A DNA stretch of 14,955 nt from Abditibacteriota bacterium (GTDB taxonomy: Bacteria; Armatimonadota; UBA5829). Made by a program: the position numbers and the translations under genes. Under the pieces are notes generated by a model. The model did no database searches, was not told the origin of the DNA, and saw only the letters and a program-made list of their open reading frames with translations. This document shows positions 1-6,321 of this stretch, piece by piece; position 1 is the stretch's first letter; every line of letters begins with the position of its first letter. The DNA lies in contig JAGDAG010000208.1 of the NCBI GenBank assembly GCA_017959625.1, positions 1 through 14,955 of the forward strand. Reading direction: 5' to 3'.

Positions 1-126
1 GAGGCTCCCGCGGCTCCCGCCGAAACGCCTGCCGCGCCTGTTGAAGCTCCCGCAGCGCCCGTTGAGGCTCCCGCCGCGCCTGTTGAAGCTCCCGCGGCTC
101 CCGCCGAAGCGCCTGCCGCTCCCGCC
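1..126 (+). repeat. Six tandem 21-bp repeats encoding EAPAAPV/A heptads
   Basis: Six in-frame 21-base units encode E-A-P-A-A-P-A, E-T-P-A-A-P-V, E-A-P-A-A-P-V (twice) and E-A-P-A-A-P-A (twice). Units 1-2 and 5-6 resemble each other as 42-base pairs, which suggests a higher-order duplication. Third codon positions vary between units, so the array has diverged under protein-level constraint and is not freshly expanded. It continues upstream of the window for an unknown length. Confidence 0.85.
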
Positions 127-528
127 ATCGCCGCGCCTTCGGGAGATCCCGCCCCCGCCGGTTCCATAGAAGGAGCGCAGGCCGATTCACAAAATCCGCT
201 GCCCTCCGACGACAGAGGCATTTATATCACTTCTCCCGTCAACAATGCGGGAGTAAAGGATATCACGGTTTCCGGTACCGCTCTTCCCGGCAGGATGCTT
301 ATCTGCACGGTGATGTATTCCAACAACAAAACAGGCATACTGAATATCTCCGGAGTAATGAAAAGCGACGTGGTCACGGTACGGGAAGACGGAGGCTTTA
401 TTTTCGGCCCCGTTCCTCTTACGGGAGTTTTTGCCACAAACAAACTGAAATATTACGTCACCGTCTCCTATGCCGATCAGGAGCTGGCAGACGTTCCAAG
501 CCGCGCCCTCACTCTTTGCTACGAATAA
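1..528 (+). CDS. C-terminal part of an Ala/Pro-repeat protein with a terminal beta-rich domain (5' partial)
   Basis: The frame is open from base 1 to a TAA at 526-528, giving 175 visible residues with no start in the window. Residues 1-42 are six tandem heptads of the form E-A-P-A-A-P-V/A, followed by a further Ala/Pro/Gly-rich linker to about residue 65. The last 105 or so residues begin at the 'RGIYITSPVNN' segment and are rich in alternating Val/Thr/Ile/Tyr, as in an Ig-like beta-sandwich. They read like an extracytoplasmic domain on a stiff Pro-rich stalk. Such linkers commonly span the periplasm or cell wall (general knowledge); the surface location here is inferred, since the N-terminus is missing. 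I do not recognise the family. A palindromic terminator starts 6 bases after the stop, so this is the last gene of its transcript. Confidence 0.75.
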   Translation, partial: EAPAAPAETPAAPVEAPAAPVEAPAAPVEAPAAPAEAPAAPAIAAPSGDPAPAGSIEGAQADSQNPLPSDDRGIYITSPVNNAGVKDITVSGTALPGRMLICTVMYSNNKTGILNISGVMKSDVVTVREDGGFIFGPVPLTGVFATNKLKYYVTVSYADQELADVPSRALTLCYE

Positions 529-534
529 ACTCTG

Positions 535-567
535 AAGGAGGCAGATCGATCTGCCTCCTTGTTTTTT
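535..567 (+). terminator. Rho-independent terminator with a perfect 26-bp palindrome
   Basis: The 13-base arms at 535-547 and 548-560 are exact reverse complements with no spacer. They are followed by G and six Ts (562-567). It lies 6 bases after the stop of the Ala/Pro-repeat gene. Being a full palindrome, the stem also forms on the opposite strand, but only the plus side has the T run. Confidence 0.88.
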
Positions 568-580
568 AATTGCGAATAAA

Positions 581-2932
581 ATGAAAACCTTCGTTATGAT
601 CTTTTTTGCTTTCCTCCTGTGCCTCGTTTTTCTGTCTGTCTCCTGCAGCGCCCTTGAGCCGCAGGCAGGCTTTGTATGGCATTATCCCTTTGAAGACAAA
701 TATACCGGGGATCTTGAGGGGCTGGGCGCCACCGTGATGAACAGCCGCATCCCCTGGGTGGTGGTAGAGCCCAGGGAGGGGGAATACGATTTTTCCTGTC
801 TTGACAGACAGCTTTCTGCCGCCCGCCTTTACGGTTTCAGGCTTATCCTTATCATAGAATTCAATCCGTTCTGCAAACCCGGCTGGCTTTATGAAAAGTG
901 CAAAGAGGCCGGCGAGATAACGATGAAATACGGCGGCGCCGCAGGAAGCGACAATATGCCTTCTCTTTCGTCGCCCATATACCGCAGCGCCCAGGAAAAG
1001 CTGGTTGCCGCTTTGACGGATTATCTTGAAAAAAACGATAAAGAGCATACAGTAATAGGCTATGAACCCGGAGTGGAATGGTGGCATTTCCTTTCCAGCC
1101 GCTACAATAAAGCCGACGCCGCGGGCTTCGGAGGCTGGCTTCAAAACAAATACAAAGACGTATCTGCCCTGAACAGCCGCTGGGAAACGGGATACGCTTC
1201 CTTTGAGGAAGCGCAGATACCGCCTCTGGAGATCAATCTGGGAGGCGAGGGGGCCGTGGGTACCGGCAGCGTTTACGTTTCTGCCGAGGAACCCAGGAAT
1301 ATCGCCTGGTATAACAGCGAGCCCGTCCCTTTTTCCGGAAATGAACTCACCTTCACGGCGGAGGCAGAGAACAGAGAAGCGGCGGGGCAGGGAAGCTTTC
1401 TGACCATTGCCTGGTTCAAAAAAGGCTCCGTTGTTCCCATCGCAAGCAGATCAAGCGTTTCTTTCGGCGACGCCGACGGCAAAACAACGCTTTCTGTGAC
1501 TTCTTCAAGGCCTCCGGAAGCGTATGGCTTCAGCATTTATATGCTTCTGGTGGGCTTTGGAAAGGTAACGTTTGGCAGCATATCCGTTGAGGGAGACGGA
1601 CAAACGGTAACGGTGCCTGCCGAAAGGATCGTTTTTGACCCCAGGACCAAAACCGAAGACGCCCGGGGAGAGTATAAGGACGGCTGCTGGACCATAAGCA
1701 CAAAGCCGTATAGTCCCGTGGAAGTGAGCCTGGCCATGGCGGTGGACTACCAGGAATACTGGCAGGATATTTCCGCAGCTTATCTTGATTCTCTTGCCGC
1801 AATGGTGAAAAAATACGATAAAAGCAGGTTTGTTTCTTCGTTTCTTTCCTTTGCTTTTGCCTTTGCCGCGGAGTGGGATTACAACGTTTATACCGGCTTT
1901 GTCCCGGACAAGGTTTTCCGCGCCGGCAAAAACCTTGACGTTTTGGGCATGCAGCTTCCGGGAGCGGAAGGGGATCCCTACAGGATAGCAGCCGGCATGG
2001 ATCTGGCCCGCAAATACGGAAAACCCCTTTGCAATATAGATCTTATCGACTTCAACGGCGGAGCCCTTCTGCCGGTGCAGTCTGTTAAATTTATGGCTCA
2101 TACCTCCATCATGCACGGAGCGGACAAAATAATATTCTGCAATTATGAAGCCTATGACGAAAACTCTTTCCGCCCTTATTACACTCCGGAGGAGATACGG
2201 TCCCTCATAGCCGAAACCAAGGCCGGGCTGAAGGCTGCGGAAGGCTTCCGGCCGGCGCCGGATATAGCGATAATAAACCCCTTTGTCCTGCCGTTTCCGG
2301 GTTTGGAGGGAGGCAGCGGGAACGATTCCCGAAGCCTGATAGGCTGGTATAAGCTTATGGAGGACAGACAGCTGGAAGCCGACGTGCTTTCCTTCAACGA
2401 ACTCGGATACTTTGATCTGAGCGGATACCGGGCCATAATACTTCCTCACAGCCCGTATATGCCGGATACGGCTTTTGAAGCGCTGAAACGCTTTGAAGGG
2501 CTGATAATAAGCGTCAGGGATCCCGGTATCTTCGATGAGACCGGCAGAAGGCGTCCGGAGGCCCTTTCGGGGAGCAATATAGTTTTTTGCGAGGATTACG
2601 GCCGTTTGTTCACCGGCGCCGGCGAAAGGCATAAACGGGTGGCCGACACTCCTCCCATGATCCAGATAAGGGAGCTTTCCCCCGGGCAGCTGAAGGCTTT
2701 GGAAAGGGGCCTGAAGGTGCTGGACCCCCTGCAGAAGGACAGGATCGCGACCCTGAGGACAAGCCGCGTCATGCGGATGTATAATGCCGCGGGGGATATG
2801 CTGTATTACGTAGTCAACACCTCGGGAGAAGAGAACAGCGTGCAGAACGTGACCGGCGCCCGGGAGATCATCACGGAAAAGGGAAGAGTCGGCCGTCCCG
2901 TATTCAGCAGCTTCTGTATAATCAGGTTCTGA
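581..2932 (+). CDS. Secreted GH42-like (beta-galactosidase-type) glycoside hydrolase, possibly with altered catalytic residues
   Basis: The product is 783 residues. The N-terminus (about 1-24) is Lys followed by a hydrophobic run and a small-residue site around S-C-S-A, a Sec signal peptide, so the protein is exported. Residues 25-215 resemble the start of a GH42 TIM barrel: 'VVEPREGEYDF' (61-71), then 'VIGYEPGVEWW' (158-168), which aligns with the GH42 acid/base segment and puts Glu166 at the catalytic position, then a 'L-N-S-R-W' plus 'PP' stretch typical of GH42. About 216-385 looks like an inserted beta-rich module. The barrel resumes at about 386-555. The segment at K481-P482 that normally holds the nucleophile Glu seems to carry Asp487 instead. 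Residues 560-690 look like the GATase-like beta-galactosidase trimerization domain. Substrate unknown. No Shine-Dalgarno sequence is visible before the ATG, which sits 13 bases after the upstream terminator's T run. GH42-like assignment is fairly safe; beta-galactosidase activity is not. Confidence 0.72.
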   Translation: MKTFVMIFFAFLLCLVFLSVSCSALEPQAGFVWHYPFEDKYTGDLEGLGATVMNSRIPWVVVEPREGEYDFSCLDRQLSAARLYGFRLILIIEFNPFCKPGWLYEKCKEAGEITMKYGGAAGSDNMPSLSSPIYRSAQEKLVAALTDYLEKNDKEHTVIGYEPGVEWWHFLSSRYNKADAAGFGGWLQNKYKDVSALNSRWETGYASFEEAQIPPLEINLGGEGAVGTGSVYVSAEEPRNIAWYNSEPVPFSGNELTFTAEAENREAAGQGSFLTIAWFKKGSVVPIASRSSVSFGDADGKTTLSVTSSRPPEAYGFSIYMLLVGFGKVTFGSISVEGDGQTVTVPAERIVFDPRTKTEDARGEYKDGCWTISTKPYSPVEVSLAMAVDYQEYWQDISAAYLDSLAAMVKKYDKSRFVSSFLSFAFAFAAEWDYNVYTGFVPDKVFRAGKNLDVLGMQLPGAEGDPYRIAAGMDLARKYGKPLCNIDLIDFNGGALLPVQSVKFMAHTSIMHGADKIIFCNYEAYDENSFRPYYTPEEIRSLIAETKAGLKAAEGFRPAPDIAIINPFVLPFPGLEGGSGNDSRSLIGWYKLMEDRQLEADVLSFNELGYFDLSGYRAIILPHSPYMPDTAFEALKRFEGLIISVRDPGIFDETGRRRPEALSGSNIVFCEDYGRLFTGAGERHKRVADTPPMIQIRELSPGQLKALERGLKVLDPLQKDRIATLRTSRVMRMYNAAGDMLYYVVNTSGEENSVQNVTGAREIITEKGRVGRPVFSSFCIIRF

Positions 2933-2936
2933 AAAA

Positions 2937-2957
2937 CGGCGCTGTTGAAGAGCGCCG
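2937..2957 (+). other. GC-rich stem-loop after the GH42-like gene, enclosing the next promoter's -35
   Basis: CGGCGCT (2937-2943) and AGCGCCG (2951-2957) pair perfectly around a 7-base loop. It starts 5 bases after the stop codon, as a terminator would, but no T run follows. The loop holds most of the TTGAAG -35 candidate of the acyl-CoA dehydrogenase promoter. It could be a weak terminator, an mRNA 3'-end protector or an operator. Confidence 0.6.
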
Positions 2958-2974
2958 CGGATTTATGCTATAAT
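2945..2974 (+). promoter_or_regulatory. Extended -10 sigma-70-type promoter for the acyl-CoA dehydrogenase gene
   Basis: TATAAT at 2969-2974 is preceded by TGC (TGnTATAAT), with TTGAAG 18 bases upstream at 2945-2950. Predicted transcription start is near 2981, leaving a leader of just over 20 bases that holds the ribosome site GGAGG (2994-2998), 5 bases before the ATG. Confidence 0.7.
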
Positions 2975-3003
2975 TAATTGGATTATTCTTTTTGGAGGAT
3001 TAA

Positions 3004-4173
3004 ATGGATTATTTACTGACGGAGTATCAGCAGGAGCTGGTGGCTGTTTGCAAGGAATTTGCCGAAACGGAAATAAAACCCTATTCCGCAGAGTATGACG
3101 AAAAAAACGAATTTGCCTGGCCAATAGTCAAAAAGATGGCCCAGGCGGATATTTTCCGTATTCTTATACCGGATGAATATGAGGGGATGGCCGGCGATAC
3201 TCCCATAATGAATATGGCGGTGGCGACCGAAGAGCTGTCCAAAGTGGACGGAGCCATTTCTCTTGCTTTTGCCGCAACGGGGCTGGGGACGTTTCCTATC
3301 CTGATCTCGGGAAACGAGGAGCAGAAGGAAAAATATCTGCCTATGATAGCCTCCGGCGAACACCTGGCTGCTTTCGGGCTTACGGAAGCGAATGCGGGTT
3401 CGGACGTGGCGGGCATGCAGACCAAGGCCGTTGAAGACGGCGACTATTACGTCCTCAACGGAACAAAGCAGTGGATAACCAACGCAGGCGAGGCGGATAT
3501 CTATTCGGTGTTCGCAGTCACAGATCCTTCAAGGGGTGCGAGAGGCATCAGCGCCTTCATAATTGAAAAAGGCACTCCCGGCTTTTCCTTCGGCAAAAAG
3601 GAAAACAAGCTGGGCATCCGCGCTTCCGCCACGAGAGAACTCATTTTCCAGGACTGCCGCATCCATAAATCCCAGATGCTGGGGCGGAAGGGAACCGGCT
3701 TTATTACCGCTATGAAGACCTTCGATCAGTCCCGTCCGGGAGTCGCCGCCCAGGCCGTGGGCATAGCCGCCGGGGCGTTGGACTACGCCGTTAAGTATTC
3801 CACCGAGCGTATCCAGTTCGGCGCGCCTATCCACAACAACCAGGGGCTCCGCTTCCTGCTGGCAGATATGGGGATGAGAGTGGAAGCGGCAAGGGCCCTC
3901 GTATATTCCGTGGCCCGTTATATCGACGCCTGCAAGGGCGAAAAAACCACCACGTATTCGGCAATGGCAAAGTGCTTTGCTTCCGATATGGCCATGAGCG
4001 TGACCACCGACGCCGTACAGGTGCTGGGAGGCTACGGCTATATGAAGGAATATCCCGTGGAAAAGATGATGAGAGACGCCAAGATAACCCAGATCTACGA
4101 AGGCACCAATCAGATCCAGCGCGACGAGATAGGCAGAGGCCTGGTGCAGGAATCTGCAAGAAAGAACAAATAA
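3004..4173 (+). CDS. Acyl-CoA dehydrogenase (short/medium-chain type)
   Basis: This 389-residue flavoenzyme is full length for the acyl-CoA dehydrogenase family, which oxidises the alpha-beta bond of an acyl-CoA using FAD and passes electrons to an electron-transfer flavoprotein. Visible signatures are the N-terminal helical domain (1-120), the FAD/substrate segment 'AFGLTEANAGSD' (123-134), 'WITNAGEAD' (157-165), and the C-terminal helical domain with 'QVLGGYGYMKEYPVEKMMRD' (339-358) and 'IYEGTNQIQR' (364-373). Glu366 is at the catalytic-base position of short/medium-chain enzymes. The overall look is closest to butyryl-CoA dehydrogenase-like proteins, but chain length cannot be read by eye. 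No etfAB, thiolase or enoyl-CoA hydratase genes are adjacent, so it is a single-gene transcript with its own promoter, GGAGG ribosome site and terminator. The electron partner must be encoded elsewhere. Confidence 0.95.
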   Translation: MDYLLTEYQQELVAVCKEFAETEIKPYSAEYDEKNEFAWPIVKKMAQADIFRILIPDEYEGMAGDTPIMNMAVATEELSKVDGAISLAFAATGLGTFPILISGNEEQKEKYLPMIASGEHLAAFGLTEANAGSDVAGMQTKAVEDGDYYVLNGTKQWITNAGEADIYSVFAVTDPSRGARGISAFIIEKGTPGFSFGKKENKLGIRASATRELIFQDCRIHKSQMLGRKGTGFITAMKTFDQSRPGVAAQAVGIAAGALDYAVKYSTERIQFGAPIHNNQGLRFLLADMGMRVEAARALVYSVARYIDACKGEKTTTYSAMAKCFASDMAMSVTTDAVQVLGGYGYMKEYPVEKMMRDAKITQIYEGTNQIQRDEIGRGLVQESARKNK

Positions 4174-4188
4174 AAAAAGCCTGTTTTG

Positions 4189-4221
4189 GAAGCAGAGGCT
4201 TTCGGGCCTTTGCTTCTTTTT
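4189..4221 (+). terminator. Rho-independent terminator after the acyl-CoA dehydrogenase gene
   Basis: Arms 4189-4199 and 4206-4216 form an 11-bp stem with one G-T wobble and a 6-base TTTCGG loop. Five Ts follow at 4217-4221. The T run directly abuts the first ATG of the next gene (4222). Confidence 0.85.
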
Positions 4222-4227
4222 ATGCTT

Positions 4228-4830
4228 ATGAAAGATATCATATCATTCGGAAGATATATCCGGGAGGGGAAAGAAGCTTCTCCCATAGAATGGATAGTTC
4301 TGGAAGAGGAGCCGGGGGCCCTGCTGCTTTTGAGCCGCTTCGTGCTTGCCGGCATGCCTTTCCATAACGAAGAGGCCCTCATCGGGTGGCGTCTTTGCAG
4401 CCTTCGGAAAAAACTCAACGAAGAGTTTTTCGGCGCTGCTTTTTCCCCGGATGAACAGCGGCGCATAATTCCTTCGCAAAACGAGAACAAACCCAATTTC
4501 CATTACAGGACCGGCGCCGACGGCCCCACGGAAGACAGGGTGTTTTTGCTGTCTTACGACGAAGCCCTGAAGTATTTTGCCGACGACGGCGTCCGCAGGG
4601 CGTTTCCTACCCCTTACGCTGCCGAAAACGGCGCCTGGCGGGGCATAGACGGCTGCTCGTGGTGGTGGCTGAGGACGAACGCCCGGCCGGCGGGGCTCCG
4701 GGGGCTGAAAACAGACTCCCTTCTCAGCGAATGTATATGCAGGGTGAGAGACCTGGGAAGCATAAGCGTTGACGGGATAGTGTGCACCGCTTCCGGAGGT
4801 GTGCGCCCCGCTGTAAGGATAAAGATATAA
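4228..4830 (+). CDS. DUF6273-like domain protein
   Basis: About 200 residues with no signal peptide or membrane segment, so probably cytoplasmic. The N-terminus, 'ISFGRY' then 'PIEWIVLEEE' (19-28) and 'ALLLLSRFVL' (31-40), followed by 'WWWLRT' (145-150) and the closing 'GVRPAVRI' (191-198), matches the layout I associate with DUF6273. That family is common in gut bacteria, often as a domain of larger surface or repeat proteins; its role is unknown. Start choice: the frame is open to a TTG at 4186, but that lies inside the upstream terminator. In-frame ATGs occur at 4222 and 4228. I chose 4228 because the domain begins there and 4222 touches the T run. No ribosome site or clear promoter is visible. 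A bidirectional terminator follows directly. Confidence 0.75.
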   Translation: MKDIISFGRYIREGKEASPIEWIVLEEEPGALLLLSRFVLAGMPFHNEEALIGWRLCSLRKKLNEEFFGAAFSPDEQRRIIPSQNENKPNFHYRTGADGPTEDRVFLLSYDEALKYFADDGVRRAFPTPYAAENGAWRGIDGCSWWWLRTNARPAGLRGLKTDSLLSECICRVRDLGSISVDGIVCTASGGVRPAVRIKI

Positions 4831-4867
4831 AAAAAGGCCCGCGATTTTGCCGCGGGCTGATTTTTTT
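4831..4867. terminator. Bidirectional rho-independent terminator between convergent genes
   Basis: GCCCGCG (4837-4843) and CGCGGGC (4851-4857) pair around a 7-base loop. An A run (4831-4835) is on the left and seven Ts (4861-4867) on the right, so it can end transcription both from the DUF6273-like gene (+) and from the malQ operon (-). The T run overlaps the malQ stop codon (4866-4868). Confidence 0.88.
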
Positions 4868-6320
4868 ATTTGTTCTGGCCAGTATTTCTGAAATATCTGC
4901 CGGTAATGCTTTTCAGAAACTCTTTTTTGTCATCCGTGAGCATATCCCACGAAAAACGCCAGCCCCAGTTGCCGGAAGGCGTTCCGGGGATATTCATTCT
5001 GTGCTTTGCGTCCAGCTCCAGAACGTCCTGCATCGGGTAGATGGCGGTCTCGGCAACGCTCATGGCGGCGCAGGCCATAAGCTGCCTTGAAATAGCGTTG
5101 CCGTCTATGGAAAGATATCTCCGCACCCTGTCCTGCGTTTCCGGGTCCTGTTCCTGCCACCAGCCGAGGGTAGTGTTGTTGTCGTGGGTGCCGGTATAAA
5201 CGACGCTGTTTTTCCTATGGTTGTGAGGCAGGTAAAGATTGTCCGATCCGTCAAAGGCAAACTGCAGTATGCACATCCCCGGGAAACCGCATTCGTCCCT
5301 GAGGGCCCGGACCCTGTCGTCTATTATCCCCAGGTCTTCGGCTATGACTGCATGTTTTTTGTTTTTCGGCAGCACGGCGTCGAAAAACTCTTTTCCGGGG
5401 CCGTTTTCCCAGCGCCCTCTTTTTGCATTCCTGTTTTTGTTCGGGCGTATCTGCCATGCCCGGGAAAAAGCCCGGAAGTGATCTATCCGGACAACGTCCA
5501 CGGTGTTGAACAGTACGGCGATACGGTCTTTCCACCATCTGAAGCCGTCCTCTCTCATTTTTTGCCAGTCATACATGGGGTTTCCCCAATACTGCCCGTT
5601 CTCACAGAAATAATCGGGGGGAACGCCGGAAACGACGGAGGGGCGCCCGGCGTCATCCAGCAAAAACAGATCCTTGCGGAGCCAGAGGCTTTCGGAACCG
5701 TAATCAAGGAAGATAGGCAGGTCTCCTATGATACCGATGCCTTTGCCGTTGGCATATTTTTTCAGCGCGGCCCATTGGCTGAAGAAGAAATACTGCAGCG
5801 CCATATGCTTTTGCGCTTCCCGGGAATATTTCTTTTCCGCAAGGGCGGGGGTCATCCCCGTACATGCCGGATAACCTCCGGCCGCCATGAAGAGAGCGTA
5901 CCCCTTCAGCCAGCCTTTGTTGGCCTTTACAAAGCGGCGGTATCCGTCGGAAAAGCCGCCGTTCATAAACCTTTCCGCAGCCTTTTCAAGAAGGGAGTAT
6001 CTCACATGCGACACCTTTTCAAAGTCTGCGCGTATGTCGCCGGATACGTCAAAAGAGAGCTCTTCGGGTTTCAGAAGGCCTTCCCTGCAAAGGAGCTCCG
6101 GGCTGATGAGCAGAGGGTTGCCCGCAAAGGCGGAAAGCCCCTGATAAGGGGAAGCGGAGCTTCCCACCGGCGAAAGGGGCAGGATCTGCCAGTATCTCTG
6201 ATCCGTTTCCGCCAGAAAATCCACAAAGGAGTATGCGTCGCCGCCCAGGTCCCCGGAGCCGAACCTGCCGGGCAGCGATGTGATATGGCACAAAACTCCG
6301 CTTTCTCTTTTTCCGTTCAT
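4866..6320 (-). CDS. malQ: 4-alpha-glucanotransferase (amylomaltase, GH77)
   Basis: This 484-residue cytoplasmic enzyme transfers alpha-1,4-glucan segments between maltodextrins, releasing glucose. GH77 signatures are clear: 'YWQILPLSPVG' (43-53), 'SPYQGLSAFAGNPLLI' (57-72), 'IIGDLPIFLDYGS' (197-209), the nucleophile region 'VVRIDHF' with Asp280, 'IAEDLG' with acid/base Glu328, and 'TGTHDNNTT' with the transition-state stabiliser Asp380. Length fits the compact bacterial MalQ form. The stretch after the nucleophile reads 'RAFSRAW' rather than the usual 'RGFEAYW', so the acceptor-site lining may differ. Its ATG is one base after the TGA of the upstream gene, and its ribosome site GGAGGG (6331-6326) overlaps that gene's end, so translation is probably coupled. 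It is the last gene of the left-facing operon. Confidence 0.95.
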   Translation of the reverse strand: MNGKRESGVLCHITSLPGRFGSGDLGGDAYSFVDFLAETDQRYWQILPLSPVGSSASPYQGLSAFAGNPLLISPELLCREGLLKPEELSFDVSGDIRADFEKVSHVRYSLLEKAAERFMNGGFSDGYRRFVKANKGWLKGYALFMAAGGYPACTGMTPALAEKKYSREAQKHMALQYFFFSQWAALKKYANGKGIGIIGDLPIFLDYGSESLWLRKDLFLLDDAGRPSVVSGVPPDYFCENGQYWGNPMYDWQKMREDGFRWWKDRIAVLFNTVDVVRIDHFRAFSRAWQIRPNKNRNAKRGRWENGPGKEFFDAVLPKNKKHAVIAEDLGIIDDRVRALRDECGFPGMCILQFAFDGSDNLYLPHNHRKNSVVYTGTHDNNTTLGWWQEQDPETQDRVRRYLSIDGNAISRQLMACAAMSVAETAIYPMQDVLELDAKHRMNIPGTPSGNWGWRFSWDMLTDDKKEFLKSITGRYFRNTGQNK

Positions 6321-6321
6321 A

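Noticed and set aside
1505..2632. Open frame of 375 codons on the minus strand inside the GH42-like gene
   Set aside because: It is fully antisense to a protein with clear family motifs, its translation is low-complexity Arg/Gly/His-rich, and it lacks recognisable domains; a shadow frame in GC-rich DNA.
4186..4221. Upstream TTG start for the DUF6273-like gene
   Set aside because: These codons are the terminator hairpin and T run of the previous gene; the domain begins at the ATG at 4228.
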